Assembly: GCA_046348365.1 (NCBI GenBank)
Contig: JAXMEL010000001.1
Coordinates: 248,001-312,000 of the forward strand
Direction: 5' to 3'
From: JAEUPI01 sp046348365
GTDB taxonomy: Bacteria > Pseudomonadota > Gammaproteobacteria > Burkholderiales > Burkholderiaceae_C
DNA length: 64,000 bases
The position numbers were made by a program, and so were the translations under genes. Positions 8,210 to 16,164 of this stretch are shown piece by piece (position 1 is the first letter of the stretch; the number at the start of each line of letters is the position of its first letter). Under the pieces are notes generated by a model. That model was not told where the DNA came from, ran no database searches, and saw only the letters and a list, made by a program, of their open reading frames with translations.

Positions 8210-10065
8210 ACCTGCCGGCCGCGCGCAAGGCGGCCGCGACGCACCGCGCGGCGTTCCCTGCGCTGCAGCGCGAGATCGAATGCCGCGAAGACGAAACGCT
8301 GCTCGCCGCGGCGCGCCGCGCCGGCGTGCGCATCGTCGGCGCCTGCGGCGGGCGCGGGCACTGCGGTTCGTGCGTCGTGCGCGTCGCCGAGGGCAGGGTG
8401 CATCGCGACGGCGAGGCCCCCCACAAGAAGTGGCTGCGCGCGTGCCGCATCCAGCCGCGCTCGGATCTCGTGATGGACATCGCGCCGCGATCGCTGGCGA
8501 GCATCGTGCGCGCCGATGTGCGCACCGGCGGCGAGGCCGAGGCGCTGCCGCTCGATGCGGCTGTGGCCTGCGCCGATGTCACGCTGCCGCCGGCCAGCCT
8601 GCACGATCTCGCCGCCGATGCCGAGCGGCTGCGTCGCGCATTGCCGCCGGCGCTGGCCGCAGCGCCGGTGGACTGGGCTGCGCTGGCCGCGCTGCCGGCG
8701 CTGTTGCGACGCCACGATTGGCGCGTGCAGGCGCGGTGGCAGACCGGCGATGGTGCGCACCCGCCGCGCATCAACGGCTTCGCCAAGCCCGGCGCGCCGC
8801 TGCTGGGCCTGGCGGTGGACCTCGGCACGACCAATGCGGCGGCGTTCCTGGTCGACCTCTCGAGTGGCCGGCGGCTGGCCAGCCTCGGCCTGGAGAACCC
8901 GCAGGTGGCGTGGGGCGCGGACGTCGTCAGCCGCGTCAACCACGCCGTGCAATCGGCCGAGGCCGGCGCGCAGCTGCAGCGCGCAGCGGTGGGCGCCATC
9001 AACGCGCTGGCCGGCGACCTGAGCCGCGCCGTCGGCGCCGAGCCCGGCGACATCGCCGAGGCGGTGGTGTGCGGCAACACCGCGATGCAGCACCTGCTGG
9101 CCGGCTGGCCCGTGGCGCAACTGGGGCGCGCGCCGTTCGTCGCCGCCAGTTCGGATGCGCTCGATCTGGCCGCCGACCGGCTGGGCTTGTCGCTCGCGGC
9201 GGGCGCGAGGCTGCACGTGGCGCCATCGGTCGGCGGTTTCGTCGGCGGCGACCACGTGGCCGCGCTGCTGGCCACCGAGCCGCTGTGGAACCTGCCCGGC
9301 ACCACGCTGGTGATGGACATCGGCACCAACACCGAGATCAGCGTCGTGCACCGTCGCGCCGGGGGCCAGGCGCTGCTGCTGTCGGCCTCGTGCCCGTCGG
9401 GCCCGGCGCTCGAGGGCGGCCACATCAGCGGCGGCATGCGCGCCGCCGAGGGCGCGATCGAGCGCGTGCGTATCGTCGACGGCGCGCTGCAGATGGAGGT
9501 GATCGGCGCCGTGCGGCCGGTGGGCCTGTGCGGCTCGGGCGTGCTCGATGCGCTGGCCGCCTTCGTCGGCGCTGGCTGGATCGATGCGCGCGGACGCATC
9601 GTCGCGGGCCACCACGCGGCGATCGTCGAGGTCGACGGCCAGCGCGCGATCACGCTGACCGAAGAAGACGACAACGCCCGGCCGCCGCTGCCGGCAATCC
9701 GCTTCACGCAGGGCGACGTGCGCGCGGTGCAGCTGGCGAAATCGGCGATCCGCACCGGCGTGCAGCTGCTCGTCGCCGAGGCCGGGCTCGACGAGCAGCA
9801 GATCGACCGCTTCATCATCGCCGGCGCTTTCGGCGCCTACATCGGTCTGGACAGCGCGCTGGCCATCGGCTTGCTGCCGCCGCTGCCGCGCGAGCGCTTC
9901 GCCCAGGTCGGCAATGCCGCGGGCTTGGGCGTGCAGCAGATGCTCGCCAGCCGCGCGCGGCGCGCACGCGCCGGCGAGCTGGCTCTACAGTGCCGCTACG
10001 TGGAGCTCAGCACGCGCAGCGATTTCCAGAAGACCTTCCTGCACCACATCGGATTCGGCACATGA
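8206..10065 (+). CDS. Reductive activator of corrinoid enzymes (RACE), ferredoxin-ASKHA protein
   Basis: A 619-residue ATP-dependent activator that would reduce Co(II) to Co(I) when the corrinoid protein is accidentally oxidised. The N-terminus has a plant-type [2Fe-2S] domain with Cys47, Cys53, Cys56 and Cys80 (ACGGRGHCGSC). The rest is the RACE linker plus the ASKHA fold: VDLGTTNAAAFLVD near 203-217 as phosphate loop 1, VMDIGTNTE near 368, and GLCGSGVLD and FIIAGAFGAYIG further on. The length matches the O-demethylase activators of acetogens and Desulfitobacterium. The GTG start overlaps the preceding stop and follows GGGAG; the stop overlaps the next ATG. Presence of this protein is the best evidence that the upstream corrinoid protein works at low potential. 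Confidence 0.93.
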   Translation: MNLPAARKAAATHRAAFPALQREIECREDETLLAAARRAGVRIVGACGGRGHCGSCVVRVAEGRVHRDGEAPHKKWLRACRIQPRSDLVMDIAPRSLASIVRADVRTGGEAEALPLDAAVACADVTLPPASLHDLAADAERLRRALPPALAAAPVDWAALAALPALLRRHDWRVQARWQTGDGAHPPRINGFAKPGAPLLGLAVDLGTTNAAAFLVDLSSGRRLASLGLENPQVAWGADVVSRVNHAVQSAEAGAQLQRAAVGAINALAGDLSRAVGAEPGDIAEAVVCGNTAMQHLLAGWPVAQLGRAPFVAASSDALDLAADRLGLSLAAGARLHVAPSVGGFVGGDHVAALLATEPLWNLPGTTLVMDIGTNTEISVVHRRAGGQALLLSASCPSGPALEGGHISGGMRAAEGAIERVRIVDGALQMEVIGAVRPVGLCGSGVLDALAAFVGAGWIDARGRIVAGHHAAIVEVDGQRAITLTEEDDNARPPLPAIRFTQGDVRAVQLAKSAIRTGVQLLVAEAGLDEQQIDRFIIAGAFGAYIGLDSALAIGLLPPLPRERFAQVGNAAGLGVQQMLASRARRARAGELALQCRYVELSTRSDFQKTFLHHIGFGT

Positions 10066-10976
10066 ACACACCCGCATCGGGCGCGGCCCCGGCGTTCGCG
10101 CTGCGCGTCATCGGCGAGCGCATCAACCCGGGCTTCAAGAGCACGCGCGCGCTGTTCGACAACGAAGACCTGCCGGGCATCCAGGCGCTGGCCGTCAAGC
10201 AGGCCGAAGCCGGCGCGAGCTGGCTCAACGTCAACATCGGCGCGCGCGCGCTGACCGACGCCGACTGGATGGCGCGCGTGATCCGCGCCATCCAGCAGGT
10301 GGTAACGGTACCGCTGTCGTTCGACTTCCCCAGCCGCAGCGTGCAGCAGATCTGCCTGCAGGCCTACGATCCGGCGAAGGCGCTGGGGCAGCTGCCGATC
10401 GTCAACTCGATCACCGAGCACCGCTGGGACCTGATGCAGCTGTACGGCCCGCACCGCTTCAAGGTGATCCTGATGGCTAGCGAGCGCGTCGACATCGTCG
10501 ACGGCCAGCCGGTGGCGCGCGGCAACAAGTCGGCCGAGGAGATCCACGGCACCGCGCGGCGCGGCGCGCTGCGGTTGATGCAGGAGCACGGCCTCGCGGC
10601 CGACGACATCTTCATCGACATGTCGGTCAGCGCGATCGTCGCCGACACCACGGGGCTGAACCGCGCCACGCTCGATGCCATCCGCCTGATCGGCGCCGAC
10701 CCGGCGCTGCAGGGCGTGCACATGATGGGCGGGCTGTCGAACATCGGCCAGCAGCTGCCGGCCAAGGCGGCCGACGGATCGGACCTGAAGCACGCACTCG
10801 AATGCGCGTTCCTGACGCTTGCCGTGCCGCACGGCTTCGACACCGTGCTCGGCACGCCATGGCGCGGCTATGCGCCGCTGGCCGAGGATCACCACGTGCT
10901 GAAGGTGTATCGCCACTTCCTGCAGCAAAGCGGCAGCGACGCGCTGCGTGCCGTGCGCAAGCTCTATCGCGCATGA
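10062..10976 (+). CDS. Methyltetrahydrofolate:corrinoid methyltransferase (methyltransferase II)
   Basis: A 304-residue pterin-binding TIM barrel of the AcsE/MetH-domain family. It opens with LRVIGERINPGFKSTRAL and contains the pterin-site segments SWLNVNIGAR, VPLSFDFPS, LPIVNSITEH and FIDMSVSAIV. Its expected role here is to move the methyl group from the methyl-corrinoid protein to tetrahydrofolate, the second half of corrinoid O-demethylation. A stand-alone barrel with a separate corrinoid protein rules out MetH, and no folate-synthesis context supports dihydropteroate synthase. It overlaps the RACE gene by ATGA. Confidence 0.9.
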   Translation: MNTPASGAAPAFALRVIGERINPGFKSTRALFDNEDLPGIQALAVKQAEAGASWLNVNIGARALTDADWMARVIRAIQQVVTVPLSFDFPSRSVQQICLQAYDPAKALGQLPIVNSITEHRWDLMQLYGPHRFKVILMASERVDIVDGQPVARGNKSAEEIHGTARRGALRLMQEHGLAADDIFIDMSVSAIVADTTGLNRATLDAIRLIGADPALQGVHMMGGLSNIGQQLPAKAADGSDLKHALECAFLTLAVPHGFDTVLGTPWRGYAPLAEDHHVLKVYRHFLQQSGSDALRAVRKLYRA

Positions 10977-10986
10977 TCGGTGGTGT

Positions 10987-12213
10987 ATGAGCGATACCTC
11001 CGCGCCCGCCGATCGAGCCCGCCACGCCGTGGTGGCCGCCAGCTGGTTCGACGGCGAACGGCTGCATGCCGCGGGGCCGACCACGCTGCTGGTCACCGAC
11101 GGGCAGCTGGCCGAACTGCGCGAAGGCGATCACGCCCAGGCGCTGGCCGGCGCCGGCTGGCCGGTGGAGCGCGTGCCGTTCCTGATGCCGGGGATCGTCG
11201 ATGCGCATGTGCACCTCTTCCTCGACGGCGCACCGACGGCGCAGGCCGAACGCGCAGCGCACTTGAAGAAACCGTTAGCTTTGCTCACCGACGCCGCGCG
11301 CCGCAGCGCGCGGCAGAACCTCGCCGCCGGCGTGACGCTGGTGCGCGATGCCGGCGATCGCCACGGCATCAATAACACCGTGCGCGCCGAGGCCCGTGAC
11401 GCAACAGCCGGCATGGCCCGCGTGCGCTCGGGCGGCCTGGGCATCAAGCGCGCCAAGCGCTATGGCGCGTTCATGGCCGGCGATGTCGGCGATGCCGACA
11501 GCATCCGCCGCTCGGTGCGCGAGCTGGCCGCGGCGAACGACGAGATCAAGCTGATCCTCACCGGCATCATCGATTTCGACGCCGGCGCGGTGACCGACGA
11601 GCCGCAGTTCGATGCCGAGGCCGCGCGGCTCGTGGTGCAAACGGCGCACGAGTGCGGCCGCAAGGTGTTCGCGCATTGCAGCGGCAGCAAGGGCCTCGCC
11701 GTGGCGGTCGCCGCCGGCGTCGATGCCGTCGAACACGGCTTCTTCATGACGCGCGAGCACCTCGCGCGCATGCGCGACGCCGCGCTGGCCTGGACGCCCA
11801 CGTTCTGCCCCGTGCATTTCCAGTGGGCGCAGCCGCAGGCCGTGGGCTGGCGCGCGCAGACGGTGGGCAACCTGCGCCGCATCCTCGACCAGCACGCCGA
11901 GCACGTGCGCGCGGCCGATGCGATGGGCGTGCCGCTGCTGCTGGGCACCGACGCCGGCAGCATGGGCGTCGTGCACGGCCACGCCGTGGCCGACGAGGCC
12001 GACCGCATGCAGGAGGCCGGCTTGTCGGTGGCGGCGGTGCTGCGCGCTGCCACCGCTGCGCCGCGCCGGCATTTCGGTCACGTTCGGCCGCTGCTGCAGC
12101 CCGGCGCGCCGTGGGAAGCGGTGGCGCTGCAGGCCTCGCCGTTCGACGGCGGGCCGGTGTCGCGCGCGCTGCGCCAGGTGCAGCGCGTCTGGCTGGCCGG
12201 CGACGCCGGTTGA
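10987..12213 (+). CDS. Amidohydrolase-superfamily protein
   Basis: A 408-residue metal-dependent hydrolase related to imidazolonepropionase/prolidase-type amidohydrolases. The metal-site motifs are H-x-H in GIVDAHVHLF, a histidine in KVFAHCSG, another in VEHGFF, and the Asp in LLGTDAGSMG. Its place between the methyltransferase II gene and the folate reductase gene suggests a role in the same pathway, perhaps on a cyclic folate or a substrate ester/amide, but I cannot name the substrate. The ATG at 10987 is only 10 bp after the upstream stop and was preferred over an earlier start that would overlap the upstream gene. Confidence 0.7.
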   Translation: MSDTSAPADRARHAVVAASWFDGERLHAAGPTTLLVTDGQLAELREGDHAQALAGAGWPVERVPFLMPGIVDAHVHLFLDGAPTAQAERAAHLKKPLALLTDAARRSARQNLAAGVTLVRDAGDRHGINNTVRAEARDATAGMARVRSGGLGIKRAKRYGAFMAGDVGDADSIRRSVRELAAANDEIKLILTGIIDFDAGAVTDEPQFDAEAARLVVQTAHECGRKVFAHCSGSKGLAVAVAAGVDAVEHGFFMTREHLARMRDAALAWTPTFCPVHFQWAQPQAVGWRAQTVGNLRRILDQHAEHVRAADAMGVPLLLGTDAGSMGVVHGHAVADEADRMQEAGLSVAAVLRAATAAPRRHFGHVRPLLQPGAPWEAVALQASPFDGGPVSRALRQVQRVWLAGDAG

Positions 12214-12219
12214 CCTTCG

Positions 12220-13632
12220 GTGAAGGCACTGCGGCACTGGTGCACCCGCCATGCCCGCGGCATGGCGAAGCTGTTTGCCTGGTGGACACGCATCGCGCCG
12301 GTGCTGGCGCCGCTGGGCCGCCTGGTGGGCGAGCGGCGCATGGCCGCCGCGCTGCATCCGCTGGAGCAGTTCACCAAGGGCGCGCTGTTCGATTGCCGCA
12401 TGTGCGGGCAGTGCGTCCTGTCGGCCACCGGCATGACCTGCCCGACCAATTGCGCCAAGCGCATGCGCAACGGCCCCTGCGGCGGCGTGCGCGCCGACGG
12501 TGGCTGCGAGGTCGATCCGGCGATGCGCTGCGTCTGGCTCGAAGCCGACGAGGGCGACGCGCGCCAGCACCGCGGCCACGGCCCGACCGAGCGGCCGCGG
12601 CTCGAGCCGATCGATGCGCGGCGGCAGGGCCTCTCGACCTGGGTCGAGCTGGTGACGCCGCGCGCGCGCGCCGCACCGACCGCGCCGACCGCTGCGAACA
12701 CTGCACCGCCGCCGGCTTTCGCCCAGCCGGTCAGCGCCCTCGAGGCTGCCTGCCGCGACGGCCGCTTCGTCTACACGGTGGAGATCGCACCGCCCGATTC
12801 GCACGAACCGGCCGCGCTGGTGGAGCGCGCGCGCGCCTTCGCCGGCCTGGTCGATGCGATCAACATCACCGACGCGGCCGGCGCCAACTGCCACATGTCC
12901 AGCGTGGCCGCGGCGTCGGTGCTGCGCGCGCACGGCCTGGAGGCCGTGTGCCAGGTGGCCTGCCGCGACCGCAACCGCATCGCGCTGCAGGGCGACGTGC
13001 TCGGCGCCGCCGCGCTGGGCGTGCGCAACGTGCTGTGCCTGACCGGCGACGACGTGAGCCAGGGCGACCATCCCGAAGCCAAGGCGTCGTTCGACCTCGA
13101 CGCGGTCAACCTGCTGCACGTGCTGCAGGGCATGCGCGAGCGCGCGCAGTACGCCTCCGGGCGCAAGCTCGCGGCGCCGGTGCCGCTGTTCCTCGGCGCC
13201 AGCGCCAACCCGTTCGTGCCGCCGTACGCGCAGCGCGTGGCCAACCTGGAACGCAAGATCGACGCCGGCGCGCGCTTCATCCAGACCCAGTTCTGCTTCG
13301 ACCTGCCGCGGCTGGAATCCTTCATGGCCGCGCTGCGCGAGCGCGATCTGCACCGCCGCGCCGCGGTCATCGTCGGCGTGGGCACGCTGTCGACCGCGCG
13401 CGCGCTGCGCTGGATGGCCGCGCACGTGCCCGGCGTGCACGTGCCCGAGCCGCTGCTGCAGCGCATCGACGGCGCCGCCGACCCGCGCGCCGAGGGCGTG
13501 CGCGCCTGCATCGAGACCGTGCACGCGCTGCAGCGCGTCGACGGCGTGGCGGGCGTGCACCTGATGGGCCACCGCAACGAGGCCTCGCTGGTCGAGGTGC
13601 TGCGCGCGGTGCGGGCCGGCGCGAGCGCCTGA
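12220..13632 (+). CDS. MetV-MetF fusion: methylenetetrahydrofolate reductase with N-terminal Cys-rich domain
   Basis: A 470-residue two-domain protein. Residues about 1-130 form a MetV-like Cys-rich domain (CRMCGQC, MTCPTNCAKRMRNGPCGG), the element that in acetogens is a separate subunit pairing with MetF. Residues about 175-470 are a flavin TIM-barrel MetF: YTVEIAPPDSHEP, VDAINITDAAGAN, LCLTGDD, FLGASANPF, FIQTQFCFDL. An Ala/Pro-rich linker joins them. In this cluster it most likely oxidises methyl-tetrahydrofolate to methylene-tetrahydrofolate, draining the demethylation pathway; the reverse, supplying methyl-folate, is possible. Starts with GTG seven bases after the amidohydrolase stop; the ribosome site is weak. 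Confidence 0.85.
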   Translation: MKALRHWCTRHARGMAKLFAWWTRIAPVLAPLGRLVGERRMAAALHPLEQFTKGALFDCRMCGQCVLSATGMTCPTNCAKRMRNGPCGGVRADGGCEVDPAMRCVWLEADEGDARQHRGHGPTERPRLEPIDARRQGLSTWVELVTPRARAAPTAPTAANTAPPPAFAQPVSALEAACRDGRFVYTVEIAPPDSHEPAALVERARAFAGLVDAINITDAAGANCHMSSVAAASVLRAHGLEAVCQVACRDRNRIALQGDVLGAAALGVRNVLCLTGDDVSQGDHPEAKASFDLDAVNLLHVLQGMRERAQYASGRKLAAPVPLFLGASANPFVPPYAQRVANLERKIDAGARFIQTQFCFDLPRLESFMAALRERDLHRRAAVIVGVGTLSTARALRWMAAHVPGVHVPEPLLQRIDGAADPRAEGVRACIETVHALQRVDGVAGVHLMGHRNEASLVEVLRAVRAGASA

Positions 13633-13666
13633 GCCTCGGGCCGGGCCGGCCCGGCCGCGGGGGCGC

Positions 13667-14035
13667 TCAGAAGCTCAGCGTCGCGGCGCCGCGCTTGATG
13701 CAGTCGTGCATCGCGCTGGCGCCGCTGATCTGCACGCCCTCGATCAGGTCGTCGGGCGTGTAGCCGCGCGCCTTCACGCACGGCGTGCAGGCCCACAGCG
13801 TGCCGCCGCGCGCGATGAAGTCGCCGATCAGCGCCTTCAACGGCTCCAGCGGCGCGACTTGCGTCAGCTCGGTGGCGCGGCGGCGCACCAGGTCGACCGC
13901 CGCGCTGGTCAGGAAGATGCGCACCGCCAGGCCGGCGGTCAGGCCGCCGTTGGCGATCGTGAATCCCACCGATGAAAGCTCATGGTCGGTGCCGCGCGTC
14001 ATCACGATCACCAGTTCGCGTGCGTTGTCGGGCAT
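13667..14035 (-). CDS. DsrE-family protein
   Basis: A 122-residue single-domain DsrE/DsrF/YchN-like protein. It begins with a beta strand, ELVIVMTRGTDHEL, then TIANGGLTAGLAVRIFLTSAAVDLV. The conserved cysteine region is GGTLWACTPCVKARGY, where one Cys could act as a sulfur carrier. It is transcribed toward the MetV-MetF gene (convergent, 34 bp apart) and divergently from the AraC regulator. Role in this cluster unknown; members act in sulfur relay or have no assigned function. Confidence 0.75.
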   Translation of the reverse strand: MPDNARELVIVMTRGTDHELSSVGFTIANGGLTAGLAVRIFLTSAAVDLVRRRATELTQVAPLEPLKALIGDFIARGGTLWACTPCVKARGYTPDDLIEGVQISGASAMHDCIKRGAATLSF

Positions 14036-14163
14036 GGTATGGGCTCCTGTGCTGAAATGGCGCCGCCGGCAGTCGCTCGGTCGGCGGTCTGTGCAGTGTG
14101 TGCAGGCGGCGCGGCGGCGGTTTTGCCGCGCGTCCGGATTCGTTGCCCGTCACGCCCGCGCCG

Positions 14164-15120
14164 ATGCCAGACGATCAGCTGTCCGCGTTGCTGCAATCGG
14201 TCAAGCTCACCGGTGCGGTGTTCCTGAACGCCGAGTTCCGCGCGCCATGGTGCGTGTCGGCCGACGGCGCATTGCTCAGGCAGCGCATGCCGGCGGTGGA
14301 GCACTTCGTCAACTATCACTTCATCGCCGAAGGCGCGTGCGACGTGGCCGTCGGCGGCCTGCCGCCGTGCCGCGTGGCGGCCGGCGATCTGGTGGTGTTC
14401 CCGCATGGCGATGCGCACGTGATGGCCAGCTCGCTGCAGCTGGCCGCCACGCCGATGGAAGGCCTGGTCGCCCCCGGCGACGGCGCCGCGTTGCCGGTGC
14501 TGCGCCACGGCGGGCACGGCGACGCCACGCGCGTGATCTGCGGTTTCCTCGCCTGCGACCCGCGGCTGTGCCGCCCGATCCTCTCGGCGCTGCCGCGCCG
14601 GCTGGTGGTCGCGCTGCGCGGCGACCCGGAAGGCGACTGGATCGAGCAGTCGTTGCGTCACTCGGTCGTCGCAGCCGCGTCGGGCGAGGCGGGCGCCGCC
14701 GCGGTGCTGGCGCGCCTGTCGGAGGCCTTGTTCGTCGAGGCGCTGCGCCGCTATGCGGCCGCGCGGCCGCCGGGCGACTCCGGCTGGCTGGCCGGCCTGC
14801 GCGATCCGCTGGTCGGCCGCGCCCTGGTGCTGATTCACCAGCAGCCGGCGCGCCACTGGACGGTGGACGATCTGGCGCGCGAGGTCGGCTGCTCGCGCAC
14901 CGTGCTGGCGCAGCGCTTCAGCCACTGCGTGGGCGAGCCGCCGATGAAGTACCTGGCGCGCTGGCGCCTGGCGATGGCCGCACACGCGCTTCGCCTGGCG
15001 CCGGCCGGCACGCTGGCGCGCGTGGCGCAGGACGTGGGCTACGACTCCGAGGCGGCGTTCAACCGCGCGTTCAAGCGCGAGCTGGGCGTCACGCCGGCGC
15101 GCTGGCGGCGCCGCGCCTGA
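14164..15120 (+). CDS. AraC-family transcriptional regulator with cupin domain
   Basis: A 318-residue regulator. The N-terminal half is a cupin_6-type effector domain (VNYHFIAEGACDV, GDLVVFPHGDAHVM). The C-terminal 100 residues contain the double helix-turn-helix of AraC/XylS proteins: WTVDDLAREVGCSRTVLAQRF and then VAQDVGYDSEAAFNRAFKRELG. It is divergent from the DsrE gene and sits between the corrinoid cluster and the hydroxycinnamate genes, so it may control either. Effector unknown; this cupin subfamily is common beside oxidoreductase genes. Confidence 0.88.
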   Translation: MPDDQLSALLQSVKLTGAVFLNAEFRAPWCVSADGALLRQRMPAVEHFVNYHFIAEGACDVAVGGLPPCRVAAGDLVVFPHGDAHVMASSLQLAATPMEGLVAPGDGAALPVLRHGGHGDATRVICGFLACDPRLCRPILSALPRRLVVALRGDPEGDWIEQSLRHSVVAAASGEAGAAAVLARLSEALFVEALRRYAAARPPGDSGWLAGLRDPLVGRALVLIHQQPARHWTVDDLAREVGCSRTVLAQRFSHCVGEPPMKYLARWRLAMAAHALRLAPAGTLARVAQDVGYDSEAAFNRAFKRELGVTPARWRRRA

Positions 15121-15142
15121 GCAGGGCTCGCGCGGCGAGCCC

Positions 15143-16006
15143 TCACGCCAGCCCGAGCAGCCGCTTCGCGTTCTCCTTCAGGATCAGCGGCTTGACCTTG
15201 TCCTTGAAGCCGGCCTGCTCGAAGTCGGCCAGCCAGCGCTCGGGCGTGATCAGGGGAAAGTCGCTGCCGAAGAGCATGCGGTCCTTCAGCAGCGTGTTGG
15301 CGTACTGCACCAGCTGCGGCGGGAAGTACTTGGGGCTCCAGCCGGACAGATCGATCCACACGTTAGGCTTGTGCAGCGCGAGGCTCAGCGCTTCGTCCTG
15401 CCACGGCCAGCTCGGGTGCGCGACGACGATCTGGATGTCGGGGAAGGCGATCGCCACGTCTTCCAGCAGCATCGGGTTGCTGTTCTGCAGCCGCAAGCCG
15501 CCGCCGCAGCGCATGCCGCTGCCGATGCCCGAGTGGCCGCTGTGGAAGATGGCCGGCAGCTTGTGCTCGGCAATCACCTCGTAGATCGGCCAGGCCATCT
15601 TGTCGTAGGGCATGAAGCCCTGCACCGTGGGGTGGAACTTGAAACCCTTGATGCCGTGCTCGGCGATCAGCCGCCGCGCCTCGCGCGCGCCCATCCTGCC
15701 CTTGTGCGGGTCGATGCTCGCGAAGGCGATCATCATGTCGGCGTTGTTCTTCGCCGCCTCGGCGATCTCCTCGTTGGGGATGCGGCGGCGGCCGAGCTGC
15801 GCCTCGCTGTCGACGGTGAACATCACGAGGCCGATCTTCTTCTCGCGGTAGTGCGCGATCGTCTGCGCGATCGTCGGCCGCCGGTCGCTGCCGAAGTACT
15901 TGTCGGCGGCGCGGTCGTACTCCTCGCCGTAGTTGTCGAACGGGTTCCAGCACGAGGCCTCGGCATGCGTGTGGGTGTCGATCGCGATCAGGTCGTCGGT
16001 CTTCAT
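15143..16006 (-). CDS. Amidohydrolase family 2 protein
   Basis: A 287-residue TIM-barrel hydrolase/decarboxylase of the ACMSD/4-oxalomesaconate-hydratase type. Metal ligands are suggested by H-T-H in AIDTHTHAE, His in IFHSGHSG, His in IVVAHPSW and Asp in LFGSDFPL. It is divergent from the crotonase/CoA-ligase operon and shares its 158-bp control region, where one operator-like palindrome lies 13 bp upstream of its start. It is therefore probably part of the hydroxycinnamate regulon. Whether it is a hydrolase, decarboxylase or retro-aldol enzyme cannot be told from sequence. Confidence 0.8.
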   Translation of the reverse strand: MKTDDLIAIDTHTHAEASCWNPFDNYGEEYDRAADKYFGSDRRPTIAQTIAHYREKKIGLVMFTVDSEAQLGRRRIPNEEIAEAAKNNADMMIAFASIDPHKGRMGAREARRLIAEHGIKGFKFHPTVQGFMPYDKMAWPIYEVIAEHKLPAIFHSGHSGIGSGMRCGGGLRLQNSNPMLLEDVAIAFPDIQIVVAHPSWPWQDEALSLALHKPNVWIDLSGWSPKYFPPQLVQYANTLLKDRMLFGSDFPLITPERWLADFEQAGFKDKVKPLILKENAKRLLGLA

Positions 16007-16018
16007 GGTTGCGAATTC

Positions 16019-16035
16019 AGTTCACGCATTGAACT
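16019..16035. promoter_or_regulatory. Operator-like palindrome, copy 1 (AGTTCA-N5-TGAACT)
   Basis: Perfect 6-bp inverted arms with a 5-bp spacer, immediately upstream of the amidohydrolase gene. The size and symmetry suit a MarR-family dimer such as the regulator encoded at 23669. Confidence 0.6.
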
Positions 16036-16118
16036 AGATTGACGGATCTGGTCAGGCCGGTGCGAATCATTCTTGCAGCGACATCGAAGCCGAATCCTCG
16101 GGTTTGCCCTAGGTTTTT

Positions 16119-16135
16119 AATTCAACTGATGAACT
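16119..16135. promoter_or_regulatory. Operator-like palindrome, copy 2 (AATTCA-N5-TGAACT)
   Basis: Same 17-bp architecture as the site at 16019, exactly 100 bp away, with one mismatch between arms. It lies 30 bp before the crotonase start, so a bound repressor would block that promoter. Confidence 0.6.
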
Positions 16136-16164
16136 ATTGTCGCATCCCATTCGAGGATGCCGAC

